From NCBI RefSeq assembly GCF_014851395.1, contig NW_024041484.1:2621015-2685014 (forward strand): a DNA stretch of 64,000 bases, written 5' to 3'. The first letter of the stretch is position 1. Every line of letters begins with the position of its first letter. The position numbers and the translations under genes were made by a program. This DNA comes from Micropterus salmoides (lineage: Eukaryota > Chordata > Actinopteri > Centrarchiformes > Centrarchidae). Shown here in pieces: positions 11,701 through 24,140 of the stretch. Below the pieces are notes generated by a model that made no database searches, had not been told where the DNA came from, and saw only the letters and a program-made list of their open reading frames with translations.

Positions 11701-13418
11701 TTAATTGTGTTATTAGTAACACCAGTGTTTAACAGGTCAAAATATCTGCTGTGAAAAGGGTCTGTTTTTACCTTTAGTTTGATTCCTCTGGTTATGTAGG
11801 CAAGCCGCAAAGCGAAATAGCGCTGTCTGCTAAGTCTGTGTTATTTTTGCTACCAATCCCAGTCTGCACCTGTGTTCTGTCGCCATAGCTCCAGCTCCAG
11901 CTTAAGTTGGTTACATCACTGACTGTACTACATAGTGTTGCATGGAGGTCACTGTGTGTTCCCATCTGTCTCATGTTGTCACAGCAGTGGGAGGTGGGAC
12001 TGCGGTGAGGAAACAGTCCTGAACGCTGCAGGGCAGCTAGGTGTTTGTAACAAGACCCAAGAGCCGACCTGACACCGAGACACTGACACCTCTTGGCACA
12101 AGTCAAAGTCCCACTGACTCTCTACACTCCAGTTCACTGCAACGCAGCAATACGGATATTTGTGTGTTCACTCCTGTGTGTCAGCGTCTTCACTACATCA
12201 ACAAATCTCTCTGAGCAGTACCTCCTCTCTGGTCAAACTCAATATGAGTCTGTTTAGATGCTTATGGGAAATATTTGCAATCTACAGTACTTGTTGGCTG
12301 TACAATGTTGGCTAAATTCATCTGTGCAGTCTTCTACAGCCAAGAATGTGCTCTTAAAAAGAACTGTCATCCGGCAAATAGTTTTTGAAAGCACTTCACC
12401 AAGTTAGGACCTACAGTGACTCATTTGGCCCCTTGTTGATTTTCCATCAAGGCCAACAGGAGTAATGGAGAGCTTCTTATTCCTCTGAGGAGACTATAGT
12501 ATAAATCAATATGCATTTGGTTTTACATATTGATTGTTAAACTTGATAGTGAGTCAGCTTTAACCTTTGTTTGCAACGTTAAAAGCTAGTGTAAATCTCA
12601 TAAACGTTTTACAAACAAAACATAGGTGTTTTGATTTAAAACACCCTTTCCCCAATATATTAAATTATTTTGATAGTGTTGAATTCATACAACTCCCTCA
12701 CCCATTAATAACTAAAAGAGGCAACTGATTGAAAATAGTCTTCACCTCTTTAACTGTTAATGGAACAATACAATTTAACAACAAATTTGGGGGGCTGCTG
12801 TGTACGCTATCTGCTCTTGAGCTGCACTTCTGGTAAGATCTGATTTTACATGCAGCTGATTTTCATTTAAAACACAAGTTAATGTGTTGAATAAAATTAA
12901 GGAGGGAGCAGTTGGTTAAAGGAAAATTATGCACTCTGCAGACATAATGTTCCCTCACTACTAGAAATATCTACTGGCATTCCGTGTTTCTCAAAACTGA
13001 TATACTGGATCTATTACTACTTGATTATGATGAACCCAGATGATCTTTGTGTTTTCTGCACATGACAAAGCACACATTAATTATGTATGGGCATGCAAAA
13101 GGCAACAACTAATTAACTCACAAGGTAAAGGGGAAGTAAGTTTGGGTTTTTTTTTTAAATCCCCTGCTCTCCCAAAGAAGTCAGACGGCCCTCTACTCAT
13201 AAATAATAATTACAATACACACTACACATTTCTGAAATGTATTGAATATTATATATTATATTTACATCTGGAAAACTGTGGAATAAGATGTAACATCAGA
13301 TATTAGATGTTGGTCATTGTGCAATACAATTAGACTCTCATCTTAGAAAGAGCAGTTAAGTATGTACAGGCAGTGCACTACCGTACACTGAGTCATCGAT
13401 TGCCATGGTTGTGACTCG

Positions 13419-13450
13419 TGTATATATATACATATACATATATATATAAT
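13419..13450. repeat. TA-rich simple repeat
   Basis: Alternating TATATA/CATATA sequence. Confidence 0.8.
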
Positions 13451-14378
13451 CAATACATGACATGAGTTTCTTGTATCAAAGGAATGCCTTTGTCTTACTG
13501 TCTCTCAGAGATGCAGAAGGGAGTGGAGAGGCAATCCTCTTGCCTAGCCAACACTCAAGTCAATCTTGCACTTTTGCTTATTACAAGCTAAGATCAAGTT
13601 CCTGGTGAGACATGTGCACATTTACCTGTTTCACTACTCCAACAGTCTAAACAGGCCACCTGGGCTACGACCAGTGGAGTGAAGACAGAATGCTACCACA
13701 TCATAATAGGCTAATGTTAATGATATCAAGCACCCTTAGACATGTATAAAAAGAAAACAAGAAATATGTCATTAGGGTTGAAAGCAAGGACTGACACTAA
13801 TGAAACTGTGTCCCAAATTACCACAAATCCCACTGAAAAAATATTTTGTGTTAATACAGAAAATGGTGAGCCATCCTTTGTACAAATATCATACATACTT
13901 CATTTCTTTAAAAAGAAGTAGTCCTTGTTATTTAAGGGTCACCCACATCTGCATTTTAACTCAAAACTTCACATTATTTCCATTCTTTGCCACATAATAT
14001 TAATTCATGTGTATTTCAATTCTGCATGGCAAAGTCAGTCTCTGTTCTTTTTGTCTTAATGTTTTTCTAGTCCTGAGTTCCACTTAATGAAAACCAGTGA
14101 CAGTGGGGTGTTCTCTGGGAAGGGGCAAGCAAGTCGTAATTTACTAAAACAGCTTAGATTGTCAGACATTGGCATCATTCACTTTTATTTTCAATTCAAA
14201 ACATGAAAACAAAAATGAATGTTGGGTTTTACAATCTGAATTTGAATTGTGTCACACAATAGGCATACACAAATGGAGAGAGAGGTGACCCTTCAAATAT
14301 CTGAAGATGTGTGACATTGGTGAACCAAATAGAGGTGAAAGAAAGATAAAAGAAATATTATAAAGTCCTTCCTATATC

Positions 14379-15317
14379 CAGGGGCTATTATGTTTTCCCT
14401 TATTTTCTGTCATAATATTACAATGTCGGATGTTCACATTAAGCATGGACTAAGTTGCATATCATAAGGTAAACGTATGTAAAAGTAATGCCTGTGACCA
14501 AAAAGCTCAGGCGTCAGACTGCTCTCAATACTAGCTTTCCAGTGTTTTTGTCTACTTTGTGCAGAGCTGACGTTAGGTCTGCACAGATGTCCTTATACAC
14601 GTGATCTGCTCCAGACACAGCGAGCCCATCAGTCTGTCTCGGTCATTCAACCACTCTGCTCATAGCGCTAAAAACGAATTGTGGAGATGGTCTGGGCTAC
14701 TCGAGGCAACTCTACTCCACTCCTTTTGGAGGTTGTTAAGAATGTCTCGCAAAACATGATTTTTCGGTTGTGATGGAAGGGACAGATAGCTTTACTTGTT
14801 GCTAAAGTAACTGCTACCAGTAGCTGCCGGTAGCTAATTAGCTCAGTTTGCTGTGCAGCTAGAGGTCCCATTAGCCATAACCTTGGAGGTCGAAGCCCAG
14901 GCCTGAAAACCTCCTCCTCCTGGCAGTCCGAAGCTCCCTTGGTAGAGGTGTTAACGTCAACACTCTGCTCGAGCTCCCAGTCCGGACGGAGTCAGCTAAG
15001 CTAATAGGGCCACTAGCTGCATGGCAGCAGTTAGCAGTTAGCAGTTACTTTGAAGCTACATGCCCAAATTTGATCCAGTCTCACCAAAATCAGCTATAAA
15101 GGTTGTGTGTATTTGTCGTACCTACACCGGCCCTGAGAAACTGTCTGCTCCGGTGGTAACTACTGCTTTTTCCAACCTAATTCTTCTCTCATTGAGAATT
15201 ATCTGAAGGGCTAAGATAAATGTGGATATCTTTAAACTCTAAATCTAAAAGCAAAGCTACTCTAGTAGAATCCCGGAATAAAAAGAGCTGGAAATGAGCA
15301 TAATAGGCCCCCTTTAA
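14379..15317. repeat. MITE of about 0.94 kb
   Basis: The right end reads GCATAATAGGCCCCCTTTAA; the left end reads CCAGGGGCTATTATGTTTTC, its approximate reverse complement. These are the ends of a widespread non-autonomous DNA transposon of fishes (terminus TTAAAGGGGGCCTATTATG). An internal 29-base string at 14,781-14,809 recurs, inverted, at 63,913-63,941, showing a second copy at the window's right edge. Confidence 0.5.
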
Positions 15318-17255
15318 CGGAAATAATATTCAGATCATTGATTAAGCGGATTCAACTGATACTATGCCAATTAATGCCATGTTTAGTGTAATTGCCTTGA
15401 TCGTTGATATTCCCCGAGATGTTTTCTTTGCACGGATCACCTTGATGTTTGATATTGTATCTTGAAGAAGTATGAGCAATCTCTGCTTTCTTTATCTTAC
15501 CCTACACACCTGACTGCGTCGCTCCGAGCCACAGCCATCTGCAGCGATAAAAAGATTATAAAAGGCAGAGCAGTCGAGCCGAGACGGCCACATTTCCTCA
15601 CCACCTTGATGATATAGCTCTCTTAATCTATTCTGACAATAAAGAGCCTGCATAAGGAGCGGACTTTTCAGAGACAGGGAGACCGACGAAGGAGAAAACA
15701 GGGAAGCTAAACAAAACAGATCATTTCTCACGTCATTTTTTTTAATGTTCTGGATATTTTCTAAGGCTTGAATGAGCTTGTCCTGATTGTCCTGATGTTC
15801 TAAGGTGAGGCTATCAGAGACAAACAGTGGAAACACCAATCTGGTTGAAAATACACTCTTAATGCTACAGGAAGCAATATTTTAGACAACGGTGTTCTTC
15901 CAACTTTGTGTCAACAGTTATGTTGTTTCAACAACTTTCCAACAACTGAAACGCTGACTGAGAGCCTGGTCTTATCAGCCAACATCAACGGTATCTGTAC
16001 TAACTTACACTGGGAATAAATTAATCAACAAAAACAACAATGATTTATGATTCCGTAAAGAAGTTGTGTGATTGTTGCGTGATTTTTTCCCTTACAGCAG
16101 AACGCCATCAATTTTACAAATCAAAGTCAGTGAATGCAAGAAGAAAACAAAGTATTGATAAATCATTTACAAACAATGCAATGGTGCAAAATATATATAT
16201 AATTTTTTTTTTTGATTGAAAGTCAAGTTTATTCCTCCTGGTTAGTACTACCCAGTCTGTGTGTAAGTCTTCTGTAGCTCTGGAGGAGCTTTGGCAAGTC
16301 TGAAAAAACAACGCGGATGATGTCATTGTGATATTGGGCTTTGAGTGTCACACTCTGCCTGTCAGCCATACCTTGTTTTGCACTTCTGATTTTAGTTTAT
16401 TATCTGTCTTATAGTATGTTGAGTCTTGGGTTCTGTCCTGTCCTGTCTAGTGCCCGGTGTCCAGTATCTGTTATATAGTCCGTGTTTTGAGTTTCAGTTA
16501 TTCCTTGCGTCCAGTTACTCTGTGTGCTTGTGCTGGTTGGTCTGTTACTGTCTGGTTGTGGGGTTATTATCTGTCCGCGGTTGTTTAGTAGTGGTTTGGT
16601 ATTTTCCTGATTTCAGTTCTGTTCCAGTCTCATGTATTAGTTCTGTACGTTCATGCTTGAGTTCTGTCTGCTTGTCTATTTATGTTCTCTGCCAGCTTCA
16701 TTAATTAATCAGATTTTGTTCATTCTGCTCCAGTCTCTGTGTAGCCTTTATTATTATTCATCCACATCTTACTTAGTATCTGTCTGGTCTTGTATCTTAG
16801 TTCTTTGTCCTGTACCCTAGTTCATGTCTTAGTGTTCACTCCTGGTCTGTGTACTCCTGTGTTTTGCCCACGTCTATCCGAGTTCTGTTTTACCTTAGCT
16901 TCTGTCTGTTCCCCCAGTTGTCACTTTGTCTGCCTGTCTCTCTGTATCCCTGCTGTCTCTCTGTCTGCCTCTTTAGCCTCATGCTCCTCATCTGTGTTGT
17001 TCCCGCCCTGCTCGTTAGTCCCTGTGTATATACACCTGGTGTTTCTGTCTTGTCTTTGTTGGGTCATTGTATGTGGTATACCCTGTGTAGCAGTATGTTG
17101 TGGTGTTGCTGGCTCTGTCTTGTTGTGCTTGGATTTTGGACATTCGCCTGTTTTAGGATTTCACCTTGGATTACTTTGTTTTTGGACTTAGTTTTTCAGC
17201 CACTCAACCTGTAAGTGTGCTCGCCTTGTGTTTTGTAAATAAGCCTTCTGAACTA

Positions 17256-18471
17256 CACTCACCTAAAGGATTATTAGGAACACCATACTAATACTGTGTT
17301 TGACCCCCTTTCGCCTTCAGAACTGCCTTAATTCTACGTGGCATTGATTCAACAAGGTGCTGAAAGCATTCTTTAGAAATGTTGGCCCATATTGATGGAT
17401 AGCATCTTGCAGTTGATGGAGATTTGTGGGATGCACATCCAGGGCACGAAGCTCCCATTCCACCACATCCCAAAGATGCTCTGTTGGGTTGAGATCTGGT
17501 GACTGTGGGGGCCATTTTAGTACAGTGAACTCATTGTCATGTTCAAGAAACCAATTTGAAATGATTGGAGCTTTGTGACATGGTGCATTATCCTGCTGGA
17601 AGTAGCCATCAGAGGATGGGTACATGGTGGCCATAAAGGGATGGACATGGTCAGAAACAATGCTCAGGTAGGCCGTGGCATTTAAACGATGCCCAATTGG
17701 CACTAAGGGGCCTAAAGTGTGCCAAGAAAACATCCCCCACACCATTACACCACCACCAGCCTGCACAGTGGTAACAAGGCATGATGGATCCATGTTCTCA
17801 TTCTGTTTACGCCAAATTCTGACTCTACCATCTGAATGTCTCAACAGAAATCGAGACTCATCAGACCAGACAACATTTTTCCAGTCTTCAACTGTCCAAT
17901 TTTGGTGAGCTCTTGCAAATTGTAGCCTCTTTTTCCTATTTGTAGTGGAGATGAGTGGTACCCGGTGGGGTCTTCTGCTGTTGTAGCCCATCCGCCTCAA
18001 GGTTGTGCGTGTTGTGGCTTCACAAATGCTTTGCCGCATACCTCGGTTGTAACGAGTGGTTATTTCAGTCAAAGTTGCTCTTCTATCAGCTTGAATCAGT
18101 CGGCCCATTCTCCTCTGACCTCTAGCATCAACAAGGCATTTTTGCCCACAGGACTGCCGCATACTGGATGTTTTTCCTTTTCACATCATTCTTTGTAAAC
18201 CCTAGAAATGGTTGTGCGTGAAAATCCCAGTAACTGAGCAGATTGTGAAATACTCAGACCGGCCCGTCTGGCACCAACAACCATGCCGCGCTCAAAATTG
18301 CTTAAATCACCTTTCTTTCCCATTCTGACATTCAGTTTGGAGTTCAGGAGATTGTCTTGACCAGGACCACACCCCTAAATGCATTGAAGCAACTGCCATG
18401 TGATTGGTTGATTAGATAATTGCATTAATGAGAAATTGAACAGGTGTTCCTAATAATCCTTTAGGGGAGTG
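17256..18471 (-). mobile_element. Tc1/mariner transposon, DD36E type, with both TIRs
   Basis: A complete but dead element of 1,216 bases flanked by TA at 17,254-17,255 and 18,472-18,473. Its terminal inverted repeats are 29 bases (17,256-17,284 and 18,443-18,471), identical except for one base; the outer end is CACTCACCTAAAGG. The transposase is coded on the minus strand. In the catalytic domain the second Asp (QQDN) and the Glu (NPTEH) are separated by 36 residues, not the 34 usual for Tc1, which matches the DD36E group described in vertebrates as Incomer. The near-identical TIRs suggest a moderately recent insertion. Confidence 0.9.
17288..18323 (-). pseudogene. Tc1/mariner (DD36E) transposase, inactivated
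   Basis: The frame starts at the ATG ending at 18,323 (MGKKGDLSNFERGMVVGARR) with an N-terminal helix-turn-helix region (LSISQSAQLLGFSRTTISRV). A TGA stop follows VYKE at about 18,186-18,188. Soon after it, one base appears to be missing near 18,170, after which a 281-codon frame (17,317-18,162) carries the catalytic domain: VWSDESRF, YFQQDNAPCH and QSPDLNPTEHLWD supply the D, D and E residues. A second frame change at about 17,385-17,400 separates this from the expected C-terminal end (MPRRIKAVLKAKGG), which ends at 17,288. One nonsense and two frame changes make it non-functional, though the DDE residues themselves remain. It lies inside the TIRs of the element. Confidence 0.9.
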
Positions 18472-18928
18472 TATACCTGCTAGCCTGCGTGTCCTGCATT
18501 TGGGTCCTCCAACCTGCTTACCTGCCTCACACCACTAATCGTGACATGGAGACTACAAATCTATAACAGAAGCGTTAGGTTTAAAAGACATGCTTTGTTT
18601 GTGACTGTGTTCACCAACTTTATACGTAAATGTCAAAATATTAGTGTAAATACTAAATTATTGGTGTGCAGTATACTCTAAACACTGCACACTAATTTGA
18701 CACCGCATTCAATTAGGCTAACTAAGACAGATGTATTTCAGGATAACAGATGGGAGTCTGAATATTTATTTCATTTACATCTGGCACCAAAAGCATCTCT
18801 GACATGAAATGAAAACACATTGCTCTTTTTCTTACAAAAGACCTTGATCATATATTTTTTTTCACTTCCTCCACTTAATATTTGCTCCTTTTATAACCAT
18901 CATCTTGTTTGTTCCCACCAACCTAGTG

Positions 18929-18929
<1 letters not shown>

Positions 18930-18960
<31 letters not shown>
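18930..18960. repeat. GT microsatellite
   Basis: About 15 uninterrupted GT units followed by GAGAGA. Confidence 0.95.
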
Positions 18961-18961
<1 letters not shown>

Positions 18962-19877
18962 AGAATCGTTCCAACAAACAACTCTTTTTATTGACTCGAG
19001 GTCACTCATGAGAAGTCCTCATCTCCACTAACTTGTTCACTGATCCGCCCCTCCTACCTCCTGCGAAGACAAGGCGAGACCACGTGTCACTCCTACATGA
19101 ACTGTATTCGTGGAAATCTAGGCTATCGAGTTAATTACTGTATTAATCTAGCCCTAGAGCCTGTTCCCTGCCCTAATGAGCAGTTCTGAAACAGGTTCAG
19201 TGCTTCTGAGCAAGCCCCCAGGAACAGCATCAGGCTTTGAAGCCAATTTGACATAGTGGTCAAACCGTGGAATTACAACTCGGTCAGACAAGGGGAGGAC
19301 TGTAGCTCAGGGGGTGTGGGGTGAGCGAGGGGTGTGGCATGAGGGCGGGTCTCGGTCTAGGTCAAAGTTCATAAGGTTGAAGGCGGTATTTGAAGCAGAA
19401 GATGATAACATAAAGTAATGGCGCAGCAGAAGCAACAGGTAGGTAATCACAGTTCAGTGCAGCAAAAGTTGAACTTGTGTTATTGGACAAATAAATAAAA
19501 AAATTTTTTTAAAGAAAAGTTAATCATTTCAGCTGTCAAACATTTTTAATCTAAATAATCAGTCTTTGAAAATAAGCATTTAAGAGTTATTCTAAAGTTT
19601 CTATTAAGATCCTTACCCACATTTTTCTTGTTCTGTTATCTTCTATTATATTGTGGTATTTTATTCTGTTTTATTCATTTTATATGCAACATTTGTGGAC
19701 ACCCTCAATAAACAGATGCACCAATCATGCAATGGGACTGTTAACTGTTGATATTATTTGCCTTTAATATCCAGCTTTCACTGGTGTGGAAACATGCATA
19801 TCAAGAGTTTAAGTTTAAAATGTTTATGTAGTATTAATGGAAGTTAATATTTTTTCATGTCAATAGTAGTACTATGA

Positions 19878-20616
19878 CAATTGACCCTTAGCTAAGCCAG
19901 CCCCCCTTAGTTACTGTTGCTAAGTCCGACAAACTGTCGGACCTGTTGGACATTTAGCACGGCGCTGCCACTGTCTATTACTTCACTCCCTGGAGAAATA
20001 TTGTGTAATTTTTGGAACAAACAAAGAAGCAGACAATTTTGCAGTTGCATTGTGCATCTGAAAGTTGTTCAGGCTGACTCAAACTGATGTGAAAAAAACA
20101 CAGAAGACAGAAGCTAAAGCCTACCAATCAAAAGTTAACCACCTTATTATTATTGAATATTGAGAAAGAGGACAACGATATTAAGGATCAACACTGTTCC
20201 TGTAAAGCTGGGTAGGTCTATATTCACTATTACAATCATTAAAAAGCAGAACATTAGTAACAGAACAGCTTTATAACGTTACATTCAGTAGTTAGCTAGC
20301 ATTAGCTAGCTAACATTAGGAACAATCCACAGCCTAAGTTTTTCAGGGTTTATATTAGATTTCGGAAAAAGAATAAATCGTACTTCTCTTTTCAACCTCT
20401 CTGAATAGCTACTGTAACTATTACAAGTGACCCAGGAACAACGTTTGACCATATCTTGGAAAGATACGTCAAAAAAAGCTAGAAAACGACGCCTTTTACA
20501 TTACAGTCAATGGAGCACAGCCATGAAAGTGTAGGACCTCCATTAGAGCGATTCCTATACTGCGCTGTGATTGGCCAGCTGCATATTCGGGGCGTGGCTT
20601 AGCGAAGGGTCAATTG
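19878..20616. repeat. MITE of about 0.74 kb with TIRs
   Basis: The left end CAATTGACCCTTAGCTAAGC, then CAGCCCCC, is the near reverse complement of the right end GGGGCGTGGCTTAGCGAAGG, then GTCAATTG. The repeats are about 26 bases with two or three differences. The interior has no transposase. I recognise the terminus as that of an abundant fish non-autonomous DNA transposon, but its superfamily cannot be set here because no clear target duplication is visible. Confidence 0.7.
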
Positions 20617-20894
20617 CCCATTAGAAGACGAAAACAGGAAAAAGAGATGGATGTTTTTTATTTAATTCACATGAAAAAAGGCAAGCAAAAAATGCATTTT
20701 ATATTTATTTATCCAGCTATCAAACATTTGTCCAGCTTTGGACGGAGGAAACATGCATCTTTTAATTGCCTGAATTAACAAAGAACTCTTCAGAATCAAA
20801 TAATGGAGTGAAGAAGATAAGAGAAACAAAGCAGCACATTTTGAGCTGCAGGCAGGTGTTCACTGTCTGCTGTGGATAAGTTATACTGTCAGTA

Positions 20895-20930
20895 CTGTGT
20901 GTGCGCGTGTGTGTGTGTGTCTGTGTGTGT
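20895..20930. repeat. Imperfect GT microsatellite
   Basis: GT units interrupted by GC and CT. Confidence 0.9.
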
Positions 20931-22543
20931 AAGCCTGTGTCTGCATGTACTTTCCGTGTCTGCTGATGAGAAGAGGCAGCTTTCTGGAGCTCGACACCCA
21001 CCTCAGCCTGTCAGCAGTCAGGCCTCAGCCAATTATTCAGAGAGAAATGGGTGTCATTCAAATGTCAAACCATTCCAGTGGCCTGCTGAGCCTCAGCCAC
21101 ATGTCAGGGCTGGTAATTCAATGCATCTCAGAGGATGCATGAATCAGGACCTTCTGCATGCTTTAACATGCCTGCCCTATGTGTTTTCTGCCCGTGCATG
21201 CTTCACAGCAGGCTGTAATGGCTGTATATATACTGAGCATTATTGTACTATGAGTTCTTATGCATTGGATAAATACATTTTTTTCAATGCTGTGTAAGGC
21301 AGCCTGTAAGAAAGACCATTGACAGTATTTTTGAAACGCTGAGGTTTTATGTGATGACACCCCGACATTCCACAGGCAATGTTGTTTTTCATGTTCAATC
21401 CATCCAACTGTTTTCTTTATTATTCAGATTTTGCTTTGTATTTTTCTTACTTAACCCTAGATTTGTGAGACTCTCATAAGATTTGTACGCATTATTTCTG
21501 CATGAACCAAAGGTCTACATTGACTTCTTATTTTAGCCCAAAGCATGATCTTTTCCTAAACTTTACCAAATAGTTTTGTTGCTGTAAATTACAAATATAT
21601 GTATTTTTAAACTGAAAAAAGTGAATTCAATTTTGACTTTTAGCGTCACAACTCCTAGCCTCCTGAGTGAAAGTCCATTATTTGACCTATTCATCCAAAA
21701 GAACCTCCTCATACTACGTCACCTTCTTCCTAAAGGCTTTCTCAGATTTACCTGTTTTTCCAAAGAATGTATCACTCTTTAAAACAACAGAAGTTCTCAT
21801 CGTACGACCGCAGATGCGCTTCAAACTCAAACAAGAATATTTTGAAGCAGCTCCTGGGATGTCTGCACTTGCAGAGTCAAGCAATACTGCACTGACGCAA
21901 GTGTGCATGTGCAAGAATTTGCAAATCTAGGGTTACCGTCCAGACGCAAGCCGGTTGAATTTGTTTGTCAATACAGCATGCAAAGTAAGCTCAACACAGA
22001 GGCTGACAGAGGCAATTCTTTGTGTTAACTTAAATAAAAATGTATGGCCACGTGTTTCCCAGTGGTTTCTAATGACTTCGCATTTCTTTACATGCCTATA
22101 TGAACAGTGAAATGGTTTTTGCTTGCTTCTGTTCATACTGGCCATTAAAAAATCCCATAATGTGCTTCTGATGTAAGAGATGTGGGGACAATGTCCACAC
22201 GCCTCGTTCATGTGTAAAAATACATTCCAGTTAATGTTAAAGTTAAAAAATATGAGGTTTTGTCAGTAGACAACGTATCAAAGTATGTTCTAAAGTTGCA
22301 GTCTTTTTAGCATGAAATTCCCTCTTTGTGTATACCTGAAAAGTGTTTATCATAATAAAAGGACAGACAGCAAGACTGCAATCAGGGAATTCACTCATGG
22401 ATGTGAAATACATTTTCACATGTTGTTTTCATGTAGATTTCAACTTTACTGTACTTTGACATGCAAATCCCACTATTGATCAATTGCAAATGAACAAATC
22501 CTCCAAGCTAACAAATCAGTTTTTTTCATTGCCTTTAACCTAC

Positions 22544-22896
22544 TGTCACGACCTCTCCCTTTCTGCCTGCTGTAGCTTCATTGGTTGCTTCCTGCAGGAG
22601 CAGGCAGTTTGGGAGTGCTCATTCAGTAATGCACTGACACCTGTGTATGCCTCAGCCTAGGCTACATATATCACCCTGTCTCATTGTCTGTCTTTTTTCT
22701 CCTAGGCTCCACATCTCCTGGTTTGGGTTTGTTTCCTGAGTTGCTGTCAACCTTTGTTCATACATTTTCACTCATCCATGCATTCCATTCACCACTGATA
22801 ATCACGTTTTCTCTATTGCAAATAGTTATTTAACCTGGCACTTTAACCTGCTTGGTCTCCCCCTTATTGTCACATTCAGTGAGCCGGGATGTGACA
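22544..22896. repeat. Solo-LTR-like repeat with 4-bp target duplication
   Basis: Begins TGTCACGACCTCTCCC and ends GAGCCGGGATGTGACA, giving TG...CA ends within a TGTCAC/GTGACA inverted repeat. It is flanked on both sides by CTAC. At 353 bases with no coding capacity, it fits a solo LTR of a gypsy-like or retroviral element. A non-autonomous DNA element with short TIRs is the alternative. Confidence 0.45.
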
Positions 22897-23638
22897 CTAC
22901 ACACATTAGCTATGGCTCAAATGTCATTCTTGTCTGCGGAATCAGCAGTTGACAAAACAATCTCACCATGAGGTCACTTTAGCTGCTGTCCTGATTTGAC
23001 ACCACTAACAGCAGGACCACAAATTTTTCAGTGCCTACCGAAACTGTTACTAATCACTATTCACATAACTGTTTACCTATCTGCCGTGGCGGCAGACTGA
23101 TTAGCTAAAGACACAAAAGAGAATTGGTTAAAATATGTAAAAGATCATGGTTTGTGTTAAATGAAGTACTAAGAGGCAGGTTGGGAAACAATTGTGGTCA
23201 TTATTAAAAACAAATACTTTAGGTTTACTGAGGTTTACTGCGTCAAAGTCACATTAAGCTGACCCATCCAGGCACCCTGATCTCCCCCATAAAATGTAAT
23301 TCATAAAATAAAAACATTAATACAATCTCACTTTATTTTTGTCAGTATAATGAGGAGACAAAATATTTTCTCCCTCTAAATTTTCACTTGAACAGTGTTC
23401 ATTCAGCGGTAGTTTTTTCAACCTGTGCTTTGAATGATGGCCGACCGAGGTAACGCCTGGTGCGTGAGGAAAACATTACTATGGAGGATGCGAACTCTGG
23501 TGATGAACACAATATGCTAGGGAGAAAGAGGCACTTAGATTTCAGCTCCCCTAAAAGCATGATTTGTGATATTTTGGGGGGGGGTCTCTAAAATATTGAC
23601 AACTTGCGTTATTAAAAACAATTTCTATATCAACAATT

Positions 23639-23787
23639 GATCATGCAGACTTCAGACTTCATCCAGCCAGAGGGAACGATCACCGACCATCTGCAGCGGG
23701 CCAGTCGCTCCGCAATCTCCTGTCCCCGACACGCTGTGAACGGTTTGTGATCGTTCCCCTCTGGCTGGATGAATATTACGCATGATC
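23639..23787. repeat. 149-base inverted repeat (hairpin-forming)
   Basis: Outer arms GATCATGC/GCATGATC and an inner arm of 26 bases (23,658-23,683, TTCATCCAGCCAGAGGGAAC ...) that pairs with 23,747-23,773 with one extra base. A loop of about 60 bases separates the arms. It could be a tiny palindromic MITE or a hairpin RNA; nothing further identifies it. Confidence 0.75.
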
Positions 23788-23829
23788 CATGTAGGCATAG
23801 TGTAATTTTAGCAAAATGGCTACATATGA

Positions 23830-23831
23830 AA

Positions 23832-23860
<29 letters not shown>
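23830..23860. repeat. ATT trinucleotide repeat
   Basis: About ten ATT units close to the inverted repeat on its right. Confidence 0.95.
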
Positions 23861-23862
<2 letters not shown>

Positions 23863-23944
23863 AAGACAATAAAAAAGCCTGATGCTTTCACAGTCAGCCC
23901 CAGGCCTACATGCTTGCAGCTATTAATGATTCAGCAGTAAGAAT

Positions 23945-24140
23945 CACAGTTGGTCCCCAACTGATTTGACTTGATTTTCTTTTGACTAACATCAGACTAA
24001 AATACCCAGACTTTTAGTAAACCAAAACATGACTAAAAAATAGTATACAGTGGACTAAATATGACACAAACTAACAAGGACATTTGCCACAGGACTAAGA
24101 CTAAGTTTTAAAATGGTTGACAAAATGAACACTAATATGA
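23945..24140 (-). repeat. Dispersed GACTAA-rich repeat, copy 1
   Basis: Repeated GACTAAAA/GACTAAAT strings ending TTGACAAAATGAACACTA. It looks like the reverse-orientation counterpart of the TTTAGTC-rich stretch at 62,187-62,760. This pattern is widespread in fish genomes. Confidence 0.45.

Larger units (their letters stand above)
16346..18546. repeat. LTR-like repeat split by a Tc1 element
   Basis: Starts TGTCACACTCTGCC and ends CTAATCGTGACA, so it has TG...CA ends within a short TGTCA/TGACA inverted repeat. Flanks are TTGAG and TGGAG, a possible 5-bp target duplication with one mismatch. Without the inserted 1.2 kb element it is about 0.98 kb. A degraded AATAAA-like signal lies just left of the insertion and TTTGGGTCC to its right. 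The T- and CT-rich ORFs at 16,426-17,214 are composition artefacts. A solo LTR is the likeliest identity, not proven. Confidence 0.4.

Noticed and set aside
16426..17214. Cys-, Leu- and Ser-rich plus-strand ORFs that look like membrane proteins
   Set aside because: They arise from T/CT-rich sequence inside the LTR-like repeat and lack any recognisable domain.
20872..21297. 141-codon plus-strand ORF
   Set aside because: Begins in a GT microsatellite and has no recognisable domain or splice context.
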